Positions 8,473 to 17,370 of a stretch of DNA of 64,000 nucleotides are shown piece after piece. Made by a program: the position numbers and the translations under genes. The stretch lies in assembly GCF_019168305.1 (NCBI RefSeq), contig NZ_JAHTBI010000039.1, forward strand, positions 38,621 to 102,620. The letters run 5' to 3'. How positions within the stretch are numbered: the stretch's first letter is position 1; each line of letters begins with the position of its first letter. Under the pieces are notes generated by a model that was not told where the DNA came from, did not search any database, and worked only from the letters and a program-made list of their open reading frames with translations. The DNA comes from Pseudomonas aegrilactucae. GTDB taxonomy: Bacteria; Pseudomonadota; Gammaproteobacteria; Pseudomonadales; Pseudomonadaceae.

Positions 8473-9213
8473 TTGAATCGCTTGTCACCACCGCCGCTGT
8501 CTGCGCAAGAAACCCAGAACGCTGTCGACTGGGCAATCATGTCACGGCGCAGCGTCAGGGCCTTTTTGCCGACCGCCGTAGCGCACGAGGAAATCGAAGC
8601 GATTCTGAATGTCGCACGCTTCAGTGCCTCGGGTGTGAACATGCAGCCCTGGCAGGTGCACGTTGTAACCGGTGAGGCGAAAGAGCGTCTGTCGATGGCC
8701 ATCAGCGCGATAGATAACGACCCTCAGCTCAGCAGCGACCTGCAGGATCCCTACACCTACTACCCGAACGAATGGGTCACCCCTTACATCGATCGCCGAC
8801 GCAAAGTGGGTTGGGACCTCTACGGATTGCTCGGCATCGCCAAGGGTGAAAAGCAGCACATGCACCAGCAGCATGGACGCAATTATCGTTTCTTCGATGC
8901 ACCGGTGGGCCTGCTGTTCACCGTGGACAACGTCCTGGAGCAGGGCAGCCTGCTGGACTACGGCATGTTTCTGCAAAGCATCATGCTGGCGGCACGTGGG
9001 CGGGGTCTGCATACCTGCCCGCAGGCCGCCTTTCTCAAATACCACCGCGTCATCTCAACGATGTTGAACATCCCCACCGATCAGATGCTGGTGTGTGGCA
9101 TGAGCCTTGGTTACGCCGACCCGAAGGCCATTGAAAACACCCTGATCACAGGCCGGGAGCCTGTCAGCGCTTTCACCGTTTTTCATCATAATAATAAGGA
9201 GACCTGCCCATGA
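8473..9213 (+). CDS. Nitroreductase-family FMN oxidoreductase
   Basis: A 246-residue flavoprotein of the nitroreductase fold. The FMN-phosphate motif SRRSVRAFLP is near residue 25, and FSASGVNMQPWQVHVVTG is the typical second flavin-binding segment. Members reduce nitro groups, quinones or enoyl-type substrates with NAD(P)H as dimers. The start codon is TTG, supported by a perfect AGGAGG seven bases upstream. The stop overlaps the start of the acyl-CoA synthetase gene (ATGA), so translation is probably coupled. In this operon it may reduce a ring or nitro substituent of the imported acid; that is inference. Confidence 0.88.
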   Translation: MNRLSPPPLSAQETQNAVDWAIMSRRSVRAFLPTAVAHEEIEAILNVARFSASGVNMQPWQVHVVTGEAKERLSMAISAIDNDPQLSSDLQDPYTYYPNEWVTPYIDRRRKVGWDLYGLLGIAKGEKQHMHQQHGRNYRFFDAPVGLLFTVDNVLEQGSLLDYGMFLQSIMLAARGRGLHTCPQAAFLKYHRVISTMLNIPTDQMLVCGMSLGYADPKAIENTLITGREPVSAFTVFHHNNKETCP

Positions 9214-10862
9214 TCAGTGGCGCATACGCAAGTGGACTTGATCAAAACCCGGCAAACCACGTGCCGTTGACACCCTTGGGATTTCTGGACCGCGCAGCGC
9301 TGGTGCATCCTGAGCGGGTGGCGATTATCCACGGAGAACTGCAGCGCACCTGGGCACAGACACGCGAGCGCTGTTACCGACTGGCATCAGCGCTGGCCGG
9401 CAGGGGCGTGCAACAGGGCGAGACTGTTTCGATCCTGTCGCCGAACACCCCGGCCATGATCGAGGCCCACTTCGCCATACCCTTGTCCGGCGCCATCCTC
9501 AACACCATCAACCATCGCCTGGATGCCGAGGGAATTGCATTCATTCTGCGTCACAGTGAGTGCACCTTGCTGCTGGTTGATTGCGAGCTCATGACCGTGG
9601 CCTGCGCCGCACTGGAGAAACTCGAACGCCCCCCGGCAATCGTGATGATCCGCGATCACCTGGCCCCGACAAGCAGCGATAGTGACGTTACCGACTATGA
9701 AACCCTGCTCGCCGAAGGCGACCCGAGCTTCCAGGGCGTATGGCCCAGCACAGAGTGGCAGCCGATTGCGCTGAACTATACCTCCGGTACCACCGGCGAC
9801 CCCAAGGGCGTCGTGGTCAGCCATCGGGGCACCTACCTGATGAGTTTGCTGCAGATGACCAATTGGCCACTTGCCCAGGCGCCACGGTATTTATGGACAC
9901 TGCCCATGTTCCACGCCAACGGCTGGTGCTTCACCTGGGCGATCACCGCTGCGGCAGGCACCCATATCTGCCTGCGCAAGGTGACGGCGGACGCGGTCTT
10001 CGAGGCCATTGCCGCCCATAAAGCCGATCACTTCTGTGCAGCACCGACGGTGATGGCCATGCTTGCCAATACCCCAACCCCGCTCGACCTCCCCCACCCG
10101 GTGCGTGTACTGACGGCCGGTTCCCCTCCCCCGGCCACCGTCCTGGATGCGGTGGTTTCTATGGGTTTTCAGGTGGATCACGTGTACGGCATCACCGAAG
10201 TCGCGGGTACGCCTGTCAGTTGTGCCTGGCAGGACGCCTGGGATGACCTCAGTGCCCCCGACAAGGCCAGGATGCGCGTAAGACAGGGCGCGCGGGCGGC
10301 AGCTTTCGAAGGCTTGCTGGTTGCCGATGCACAGACACTCGAACCCGTCCCGCATGATGGCCAGACCACCGGTGAACTGTTGTTGCGCGGCAATACCGTC
10401 ATGATGGGTTATCTGAAAAACCCGTGCGCAACGCAAAAAGCGTTTGAAGGTGGCTGGTTCCATACCGGTGATGTCGCCGTGGTTCATCCCGACGGTTACG
10501 TGCAGATTACCGACCGCACAAAAGACGTGATCATCTCCGGCGGTGAAAACATTTCATCCGTGGAGATCGAAGACATTCTTCATGGCCACGCATCGGTATT
10601 GCACGCCGCCGTGGTGGCGCAGCCAGACAACAAATGGGGGGAAGTGCCCTGCGCCTTCATCGAGCTCAGAAGCCAGGCTCAGCCCCCCACCGAAGCTGAA
10701 CTGATCGCGTATTGCCAGGCGCGCCTGGCCCGCTACAAGTGCCCGAGCCGCGTGATCTTCATGGAGCTGCCGAAAACCGCCACGGGGAAAATCCAGAAGT
10801 TCATCCTGCGCCAACAAGCCGGGAGCCAAGAGGCAATCGTACGTCTGGCCTCAACCGGCTGA
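9210..10862 (+). CDS. Acyl-CoA synthetase (AMP-forming)
   Basis: A complete 550-residue ANL-family ligase making an acyl-CoA from a carboxylic acid, ATP and CoA. The P-loop motif YTSGTTGDPKGVVVSHRG lies near residue 190, the adenine-binding YGITE near 330, the hinge TDRTKDVIISGGENISSVE near 435, and the catalytic lysine in PKTATGKIQKF near 525. Overall pattern is like medium-chain or dicarboxylate-type fatty acyl-CoA synthetases. It overlaps the nitroreductase stop by four bases and is followed by an OprD porin, so it likely activates the acid carried in by the AAHS transporter. Confidence 0.92.
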   Translation: MISGAYASGLDQNPANHVPLTPLGFLDRAALVHPERVAIIHGELQRTWAQTRERCYRLASALAGRGVQQGETVSILSPNTPAMIEAHFAIPLSGAILNTINHRLDAEGIAFILRHSECTLLLVDCELMTVACAALEKLERPPAIVMIRDHLAPTSSDSDVTDYETLLAEGDPSFQGVWPSTEWQPIALNYTSGTTGDPKGVVVSHRGTYLMSLLQMTNWPLAQAPRYLWTLPMFHANGWCFTWAITAAAGTHICLRKVTADAVFEAIAAHKADHFCAAPTVMAMLANTPTPLDLPHPVRVLTAGSPPPATVLDAVVSMGFQVDHVYGITEVAGTPVSCAWQDAWDDLSAPDKARMRVRQGARAAAFEGLLVADAQTLEPVPHDGQTTGELLLRGNTVMMGYLKNPCATQKAFEGGWFHTGDVAVVHPDGYVQITDRTKDVIISGGENISSVEIEDILHGHASVLHAAVVAQPDNKWGEVPCAFIELRSQAQPPTEAELIAYCQARLARYKCPSRVIFMELPKTATGKIQKFILRQQAGSQEAIVRLASTG

Positions 10863-10980
10863 TACCTCACCCTTTCTACTGAACCTCAAGACTGTCTGCA
10901 TGCGCAACGCGCACGCGTCGCCCTCTGAGGCGTCGTGCGCGCCGCAAACACCAAAAACAACAAAAAAAGGTGCATTCGAG

Positions 10981-12243
10981 ATGACACGCAAACCTAAGGC
11001 GTCGGTGACGATTCTGCTGTTTTCCTGTGGGGCGCCAAACGCCTTTGCAGATTTTATCGGTGATACACAGGCCGCCCTGGAGTTACGCAACTTTTACTAC
11101 AACCGGGACTTTCGCAACGAAGGGGCCAGCCAATCCAAACGCGACGAGTGGGCTCAGGGCTTCATCCTGAATCTGCAGTCTGGATTCACCGAGGGCCCGT
11201 TGGGTCTTGGCGTCGACGCACTCGGTCTGCTGGGTGTGAAACTCGACTCCAGCCCTGACCGTACGGGTTCAGGTCTGCTGGCCTATGACTCGCAGCGTAA
11301 TGTAGAAGATGAGTACGGCAAATTCATACCCACCGCAAAAGCGCGCCTGAGCCGCAGTGAGCTGCGCGTCGGCGGGCTCAACCCGGTACTCCCGCTGCTG
11401 TCGAGCAATAACAGCCGGCTGCTGCCACAAGTGTTCCGGGGTGGGATGCTGGTATCCAAGGAGTTGGAAGCGCTGACCTTCAGTGCGATCCGTATCAACG
11501 CGGTAAAACAACGCAACTCCACAGATTTCGAACGCTTGTCGGCGTTCGGCTACACGCCGGTAAAGTCCGATCATTTCTCCTACCTGGCGCTTGATTACAA
11601 ACCGACGCCCCAACTCTCACTCAGCTACCATGTGGCCGAGCTGGCAGACCTTTACCGCTCGAATTTCTTTGGCCTGAAGTTTGAACACGCGCTGGGCGGC
11701 GGCACCGTGCTGTCTGACGTTCGCTACTTTTCTGCCGGCGATACAGGTGATCAGGGTATCGGCAAAGTGGACAACCGAACACTCAGCACGATGCTTGCCT
11801 TTCGCCAGAACGGCCACACCCTGGGTGCCGGCTTCCAGCAAGCCTGGGGGGATACGACGTTCGCCATGATCAATGGCGCTGACACCTATCTGTTCGGCGA
11901 GTCGTTGGTCAGCACCTTTACGGCGCCTCAGGAACGGGTGTGGATTGCACGTTACGATTTTGATTTTGCCGCCGCGGGGTTGCCTGGACTCACCCTTGGT
12001 TTGAAATATGCGAAAGGACAGCAGGTAGACCCGACGTTGCTGGGTTCAGCTCAGGCCGCCCGCTTACGACTCGCAGGAGAGGACGGCAAGGAATGGGAGC
12101 GTGTGACCGATATCACTTACACCGTCCAGAGTGGGCCGTTCAAAAATGTGTCAGCGCAGTGGCGCAACTCGACCAATCGCTCGACGTACGCCGATAGCGC
12201 CAACGAAAACCGTTTGATTTTCCGGTACACATTTAAGTTTTGA
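10981..12243 (+). CDS. OprD-family outer-membrane porin
   Basis: A 420-residue substrate-specific porin. A short signal peptide (MTRKPKASVTILLFSCGAPN) ends at a likely cleavage after AFA. The mature start DFIGDTQAALELRNFYYNRD is characteristic of OprD/OccK proteins, as is SKRDEWAQGF and the end RLIFRYTFKF, a terminal aromatic residue for beta-barrel assembly. Pseudomonads use such porins for specific uptake of amino acids or aromatic acids. The ATG at 10981 is preferred over the longer frame from 10900, which would spoil the signal peptide. As the last gene of the operon it provides the outer-membrane step for the substrate used by the genes before it. Confidence 0.9.
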   Translation: MTRKPKASVTILLFSCGAPNAFADFIGDTQAALELRNFYYNRDFRNEGASQSKRDEWAQGFILNLQSGFTEGPLGLGVDALGLLGVKLDSSPDRTGSGLLAYDSQRNVEDEYGKFIPTAKARLSRSELRVGGLNPVLPLLSSNNSRLLPQVFRGGMLVSKELEALTFSAIRINAVKQRNSTDFERLSAFGYTPVKSDHFSYLALDYKPTPQLSLSYHVAELADLYRSNFFGLKFEHALGGGTVLSDVRYFSAGDTGDQGIGKVDNRTLSTMLAFRQNGHTLGAGFQQAWGDTTFAMINGADTYLFGESLVSTFTAPQERVWIARYDFDFAAAGLPGLTLGLKYAKGQQVDPTLLGSAQAARLRLAGEDGKEWERVTDITYTVQSGPFKNVSAQWRNSTNRSTYADSANENRLIFRYTFKF

Positions 12244-12261
12244 CGGGTGAGATCCATCGTT

Positions 12262-12285
12262 GGTCGGCTGCGCCAGCAGCCGACC
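12262..12285. terminator. Hairpin between convergent operons
   Basis: GGTCGGCTGC and GCAGCCGACC form a perfect 10-bp stem with loop GCCA. It lies between the stop of the porin gene and the stop of the convergent rhodanese-lyase gene, the right place for a bidirectional terminator. There is no T-run, so termination strength is uncertain. Confidence 0.6.
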
Positions 12286-12300
12286 CATCGCATGGCGCCG

Positions 12301-15072
12301 TCAACTGATACCACCTGAACTGACAGTGGCAACGGCGAACCCTCGCGCCAGGTCCTCGATCAACGCCTCGACATCTTCCAGACCAATGTGCAGACGCAGC
12401 ACAGGGTTCAACAAATGATCCGCTTCACTGTCACGCCCCTTGAGGTCAGCGACAGTGACCAGGCTTTCATAACCGCCCCACGAAGCGCCCAAGCCAAACA
12501 ACTGGAGCGCGTCGATGAAGCGCTCGAGGTAACCCGCATCGGCGTCGCGCAATTCGAACGAGAGCAAACCGTTACTGCCCTTGAAGTCGCGCTGCCACAG
12601 GCTGTGGCCGGTGTGGTCGGACAATGCCGGGTGGAAAACCCGCTTCACCTGGGGTTGCGCCTGGAGCCAGTGGGCGACTTCCAGCGCCTGACGTTCGTGA
12701 ACATCGAGGCGAGCCGCCAGGGTCCGTGCGCCGCGCAGCACCAGGTAGGCGTCGTCGGGGCTGACCGTGGCACCCAAGGTATCGCTCATGGCCGCCAGTG
12801 GCGGCCAGGCGTGCTCACGGGTACACACGCTGCCCATGACCACATCGCTGTGGCCGCACAGGTATTTGGTCAGTGCCATGATCGAGATGTCCGCGCCCAG
12901 GGTCAGCGGGCGGTACAGGTAACCCGAGCCCCAGGTGTTGTCGACGGCCAGCAGGATCCCCCGCGGCCTGCACAGGGCGGCAATGGCCGGCAAGTCGCTG
13001 AGCTCGTACAGCAAGGAACCCGGCACCTCGGTGTAGACCATTTTCGTGTTGGCTTGCAGTTGCGCCGGCAGGTCGCTGCCGTCGGGGGCGAAGTAGCTGA
13101 CCTGGATACCGAATGGCTGAAGAAATGCCTCAGCCAGGCGTCGTACAGGGGCGTACACGGCATCGGTGATCAGCACGTGATCGCCGGGGCGCAGGTAGGC
13201 CAGAAACGTCTGCGCGACCGCCGCCAGCCCTGTGCTGAACAAGCGTGTGCGATGCCCCCCCTCAAGCTCGGTGACCAGGTCTTCGAGGGCGAAGGCCGTA
13301 GGGTTGCCACGGGCGCCGTAACTCAACACCCGCTCGCTGTCACGGCGCGCACGGGCGTCGCGCATCTGTGCCAGGTTGTCGAACAACACGGTGCTCAAGC
13401 GGGTGACAGGCACGTTGACCGAGCGCCCCCCACTGCCTGGCTCGGTGCGCCCGGCGTGGGCCAGCCGGGTACGCACTCGCGCGCCCTGGGCAGACTCGGG
13501 TTGCAGGGGGTTGAGGCTGGCGATTTCGTCGTCGCTCATCTGCGCCAGCAAACCGATTTCCCAGGCCAGGTACTGTCGCGCGGCGTCCTTGTTGCCGGCG
13601 TGGCGATCATGGGTGAAGAACAGAAAGTCGATGCATTGATCATCGGCAGGCGTACGGGGGCTTTGCTCCACGGCATGGCCGGCCGCAGACCAGGCATCGA
13701 GGCCGCCGTCCAGCAGGCGCAGGTGCGCGCGCTGGGTTTCGGGCAATTGCTGCGCCGCGAGTTCGGCCAACCACGGATCATCGGCCAGCAACACCAGAGG
13801 CCGGCGCTCGCCAGCTACGTGGGTGGCCAGCAGCGAGCGGATCGACCAACGCGAGCCAGCAATGCTGCCTTTGCGAAAGGCCATGCTGGGGCGTAAATCG
13901 ATCAGCGCAACCGCATCATCCTTCAGTGCATCGGCCAGTGCCAACGGCGTGATCAGGGGCAATGCCTGACCAAGGTTGACCTCGGCAACAGGCAACGCCA
14001 AAGCGCTGCTCACGCCCCCTTCAAGCACATAGGCTTCATGCCCCAGCTGGCGCAGCCAACTGGCGACAATCGGCGCGCGTACCCCGTCGCTGTCGATCAG
14101 CACCAGCCGCGCCCGACGCACCCCCACGTACAGGTCGGTGGACTGAATCAACTGCCCGCCCGGCGTGTGCTGCGCCCCGGCCAGCGTGCCGGCGGCAAAC
14201 TCCTCGGCGGTGCGCACGTCACACAGGAACAGACTGCGCCCGGCCTCTTCGGACCACTGAGCCACCTGCTCGGCCGCAACGGTTCTTACCCCGGCGCGCT
14301 GCGCCAACCGCGCGGCGGCCAGTCGCTGTGCGGCCAACGGCGCCTCTGAAACGGCATCGGCATAGCGACGGCTGCTGCCGTGCTCCAGCTCAAAGTCTTC
14401 CAGGTACCAGCCCTGGGTGCCGTTCTCCAACGCGTAGATCGGGTTCTTCAACCCCAGGTTGATCAGCGTTTGCGCGCCGATGATGCTGCGGGTGCGGCCG
14501 GCACAATTGACCACGATCGGCGTAGTTTCATCCGGCACCAGATCATGAATCCGATAACCCAGTTCACCGTTCGGGCAGCACACCGAGCCGGGTAGGGTCA
14601 TCTTGCGGTATTCATCGAATGGCCGGCCGTCCAGCAGCACCAGCGGCTCGCCACGCGCCTGCCATTCGGCCAGTTGTCGCGCGGTGAGATGCGGTGTGTG
14701 GCTGGCCTCCTCCACCAACTCACCAAAGGCCTTGGACGGCACATGCACACCGGCAAACAGCTGATAGCCGGCCGCCTGCCAACCCTGGGCGCCGCCCTCG
14801 AGCACGTGCACCTGGCCATACCCCAATGCCTGCAGGCGCTGGGCGGAACGTGCGGCGACATCACCGCCCTGCTGGTCATAGATCACCAGCCGCACCTGAG
14901 GGTTGGGCGCCAGACGCCGAACCTCCAGCTCCAGTCGGCTGTAGGGCAAATTGACCCCGAAAAACAGATGGCCCTCGCCATACTGGCCGTGCTCGCGCAC
15001 ATCGAACAGGGCTATTTCCTGCCCGTCGAACAGCCACTGCTGCAATTGCCCCGGGGTTACGGTCTGGCTCAT
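12301..15072 (-). CDS. Four-rhodanese / cystathionine beta-lyase fusion protein
   Basis: A 923-residue fusion read in one uninterrupted frame. Residues 1 to ~515 hold four rhodanese modules: ~1-105, 125-225, 265-355 and 375-470. Only module 2 keeps an active-site cysteine, Cys190 in VVNCAGRTRS; modules 1, 3 and 4 have no Cys in the loop. Residues ~530-923 are a complete PLP-dependent Cys/Met-metabolism enzyme of the cystathionine beta-lyase group, with Asp711 in AVDNTW and the PLP lysine 736 in ALTKYLCGHSDVVMGS. The lyase would cleave a C-S bond and the rhodanese could take the sulfur as persulfide. The ATG at 15072 is preferred to 15099 because GGGA precedes it. It is the last gene of the sulfur amino acid ABC operon and paralogous to the protein at 62232-63812. 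Confidence 0.9.
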   Translation of the reverse strand: MSQTVTPGQLQQWLFDGQEIALFDVREHGQYGEGHLFFGVNLPYSRLELEVRRLAPNPQVRLVIYDQQGGDVAARSAQRLQALGYGQVHVLEGGAQGWQAAGYQLFAGVHVPSKAFGELVEEASHTPHLTARQLAEWQARGEPLVLLDGRPFDEYRKMTLPGSVCCPNGELGYRIHDLVPDETTPIVVNCAGRTRSIIGAQTLINLGLKNPIYALENGTQGWYLEDFELEHGSSRRYADAVSEAPLAAQRLAAARLAQRAGVRTVAAEQVAQWSEEAGRSLFLCDVRTAEEFAAGTLAGAQHTPGGQLIQSTDLYVGVRRARLVLIDSDGVRAPIVASWLRQLGHEAYVLEGGVSSALALPVAEVNLGQALPLITPLALADALKDDAVALIDLRPSMAFRKGSIAGSRWSIRSLLATHVAGERRPLVLLADDPWLAELAAQQLPETQRAHLRLLDGGLDAWSAAGHAVEQSPRTPADDQCIDFLFFTHDRHAGNKDAARQYLAWEIGLLAQMSDDEIASLNPLQPESAQGARVRTRLAHAGRTEPGSGGRSVNVPVTRLSTVLFDNLAQMRDARARRDSERVLSYGARGNPTAFALEDLVTELEGGHRTRLFSTGLAAVAQTFLAYLRPGDHVLITDAVYAPVRRLAEAFLQPFGIQVSYFAPDGSDLPAQLQANTKMVYTEVPGSLLYELSDLPAIAALCRPRGILLAVDNTWGSGYLYRPLTLGADISIMALTKYLCGHSDVVMGSVCTREHAWPPLAAMSDTLGATVSPDDAYLVLRGARTLAARLDVHERQALEVAHWLQAQPQVKRVFHPALSDHTGHSLWQRDFKGSNGLLSFELRDADAGYLERFIDALQLFGLGASWGGYESLVTVADLKGRDSEADHLLNPVLRLHIGLEDVEALIEDLARGFAVATVSSGGIS

Positions 15073-15144
15073 GGAAGTCCCGTCTGGAAAAAAAGTCATT
15101 GAAGCGCCACAAAGCGCTCATTCGCCGCTAGCAGCAACGATCGA

Positions 15145-15741
15145 TCACGCGTAAGCCTTGATCGATGGCGCCATTTGCGAGGCGTTGTAATTGAGAATGC
15201 GCCCGTCGGCCTCGACGCCGTAGCGACCGTTGAGGGACTCCAGCGGCAGGCCATACAGATGGAAATGCAGCGTCGCCTGCTCGCCCTCAACGCGAATGCC
15301 GTGCAGGTCTTCACCCAGGAACGAGATCGACGTGCCGGGTTGCACGATCACTTCCTTTTGCAGGTGCAAGGTGGTGAAACCAGGCTCGCGACCTTCGTCG
15401 TCACGGCGATAGACATAGTTGATTTCCTGACCTTCAACGGCGCTGATGATGGCCCAGGTTTCGTGGTTGTGCGCGATGGTGCTTTTGCCCGGCAACAGTG
15501 AATTCAGGTACAGCGTGGGCGTATCGCCGTCGTCGTTCAGGCGGTAGCGAAACGCGGTGCTGCCCTGCCCCGGCACCGGTGCCGGGAAGACGTCGAAATT
15601 GAACAGGTCGCGGCGCTCGGCCAGGGTTTCGAGCAGGGCAACGATTTGCGCCAGCGCGGCGCGGTCGACGCCGCGCTGGTTGATGACACGGACTTTCTTC
15701 AGGAAGTCCTCGATGACGGCGGCACGGTTTTCGGTACTCAT
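15145..15741 (-). CDS. Cysteine dioxygenase-type cupin
   Basis: A 198-residue cupin of the thiol dioxygenase superfamily, which uses non-heme iron and O2 to oxidise a thiol such as cysteine to its sulfinate. The iron ligands are probably His91 and His93 in AHNHETW plus His147 in GEDLHGI. His161 and Tyr163 in HFHLYG fit the His-x-Tyr part of the family's catalytic triad. GAGGAG lies seven bases before the ATG. It stands between the ABC ATPase gene and the rhodanese-lyase fusion on the same strand, so it likely acts on the imported sulfur amino acid or a thiol released from it. Cysteine is the best guess; another small thiol is possible. Confidence 0.85.
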   Translation of the reverse strand: MSTENRAAVIEDFLKKVRVINQRGVDRAALAQIVALLETLAERRDLFNFDVFPAPVPGQGSTAFRYRLNDDGDTPTLYLNSLLPGKSTIAHNHETWAIISAVEGQEINYVYRRDDEGREPGFTTLHLQKEVIVQPGTSISFLGEDLHGIRVEGEQATLHFHLYGLPLESLNGRYGVEADGRILNYNASQMAPSIKAYA

Positions 15742-15758
15742 GGACAGGCTCCTCGGTA

Positions 15759-16595
15759 TCAGACGGACAGGCTGTAACGCCCCAGGTTGGTCAGCACATA
15801 CGGATCGTTGGCAACGGCGGGACGACGCCCCGCATCACCCAGGGCATGGCGCAGGAATTGCCGGGTACGCTCGCTGGTCGGGCGCTTGAAAATCTGTTCG
15901 GCGCTGCCGTGCTCCACGATCACGCCGTTTTCGGTGAAGTAGACGATGTCGCTGATCTCTTCGGCGAAGCGCATCTCGTGGGTGACCAGCACGCACGTCA
16001 TGCCTTCCTCGGTAAGCTCGCGAATCACCGTCAGCACTTCGCCGACGGTTTCCGGGTCCAGCGCCGAGGTCACCTCATCGAACAGGATCAGTTCCGGGCG
16101 CATCGCCAGCGCCCGGGCGATCGCCACCCGTTGCTGCTGGCCGCCGGACAACTGCCCCGGGTAGGCATCGACCTTGTGCTCCATGCGCACCTTGGCCAGC
16201 AACGCCCGCGCCTCCTTTTCGGCATCGGCGCGGCTGCGGCCCAACACCTTGCGCGGGGCAATCACCAGGTTCTCCAGCACTGACAGATGCGGGAACAGGT
16301 TGTACTGCTGGAACACAAACCCCACACGCTTGCGCAACTCGATGCGCTGGGCTTCCCGGGCCAGGGTGTGAACCTCGGTCGTGCCCACCCGAATGCGCCC
16401 GCGCTGTGGCTGCAACAGGCCGGTGATGCAACGCAGGATGGTCGACTTGCCAGAGCCCGACGGGCCGATGATCGACACGGCCTGGCCACGGTGCACGTCG
16501 AGGTCGATGCCCTTGAGCACCGGATTGCTGGCGAACGAGAGGTGCAGATCTCGCAGGCTGACCAAAGGCTCGGCGACGGTTTCAGTAGAAGGCAT
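15759..16595 (-). CDS. Polar amino acid ABC transporter, ATPase
   Basis: A 278-residue ATP-binding subunit of an importer of the polar amino acid family (GlnQ/TcyC-like). It shows Walker A GPSGSGKST near residue 42, the Q-loop in VFQQYNLFPHLSV, the signature LSGGQQQRVAIARAL, Walker B LILFDEVTSALDPE and the switch VTHEMRFA. It overlaps the upstream permease gene by 14 bases and precedes the thiol dioxygenase by 17, so it is in the middle of one operon. The sulfur-enzyme neighbours suggest a cystine- or cysteine-like substrate, by context only. Confidence 0.92.
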   Translation of the reverse strand: MPSTETVAEPLVSLRDLHLSFASNPVLKGIDLDVHRGQAVSIIGPSGSGKSTILRCITGLLQPQRGRIRVGTTEVHTLAREAQRIELRKRVGFVFQQYNLFPHLSVLENLVIAPRKVLGRSRADAEKEARALLAKVRMEHKVDAYPGQLSGGQQQRVAIARALAMRPELILFDEVTSALDPETVGEVLTVIRELTEEGMTCVLVTHEMRFAEEISDIVYFTENGVIVEHGSAEQIFKRPTSERTRQFLRHALGDAGRRPAVANDPYVLTNLGRYSLSV

Positions 16596-17370
16596 AACGT
16601 CGCTCCAGGTGTTGGGTGAGTCGGGAAATGGGGTAGCAATAGGCGAAGAACAGCACCAGCAGGCTCAGGTAGATCAGCACGGTGAAGCCGGTCATGTTCA
16701 CCGTGTTGCTGGCGATCTGCGCGGTGTCGATCACGTCGTGCACACCCACCAGGGACGCCAGTGCAGTGCCCATGGTGATCACCGCATACAGGTTCATCCA
16801 CGGCGGCAACATGCGCTTGAAGCACTGCGGCAGAATGATCGAGCGGAAAATCTGCCCACGGGTAAAGGCCATTGACCGAGCGGCCTCCCATTGCGTGCTG
16901 GGGACCGAGCCGATGGCGCCACGGAAGATTTCCGCCACGTTGGCGCTCGCCGGCAAGGCCAGGCCGATGGTCACCTTGACCCAGTCCGGGAACGCGATAT
17001 AGGCACCGGCGATGCGGACCTCGAACGGGAACACGTAGGTGGTGAAATAGATCAGTACCAGCCACGGCGCGTTGCGAAAAATCTGTACCCAGATCTTCGC
17101 GGGAAAACGCAGCAGCCACAGCGGCGACAACGCCAGGGCACCTACCAGCAGCCCCAGCACCGAGCCCAAGCCAATAGCCACCAGGCTGATCAGAATGTTC
17201 TGGCCAAACCCTGCGGCCAGGGCCGGCGACCACTGCCACAGTGCCTTCAGTACCGGGCTGTGCGGGGCGACATAGCCCAGCCACAGCACAGTGCCCAGTA
17301 ACAGCAACAGCTTGCCGACATGCCGCCGGGGCCACGCCGGCGGCACGCTGACGGACGATTCAATGGCCAT
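16582..17370 (-). CDS. Polar amino acid ABC transporter, permease
   Basis: A 262-residue inner-membrane permease of the HisM/GlnP type. The conserved coupling loop is IFRGAIGSVPSTQWEAARSM near residue 165, which docks onto the ATPase. Several hydrophobic helices flank it, including the first near residues 15-35. It overlaps the second permease by 11 bases at its 5' end and the ATPase by 14 at its 3' end. With the neighbouring permease it would form a heterodimeric channel. Confidence 0.9.
   Translation of the reverse strand: MAIESSVSVPPAWPRRHVGKLLLLLGTVLWLGYVAPHSPVLKALWQWSPALAAGFGQNILISLVAIGLGSVLGLLVGALALSPLWLLRFPAKIWVQIFRNAPWLVLIYFTTYVFPFEVRIAGAYIAFPDWVKVTIGLALPASANVAEIFRGAIGSVPSTQWEAARSMAFTRGQIFRSIILPQCFKRMLPPWMNLYAVITMGTALASLVGVHDVIDTAQIASNTVNMTGFTVLIYLSLLVLFFAYCYPISRLTQHLERRYAFY

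Noticed and set aside
15073..15099. Longer start of the rhodanese-lyase fusion
   Set aside because: The upstream ATG at 15099 has no ribosome site, while the ATG at 15072 does and aligns with the paralogue's N-terminus.
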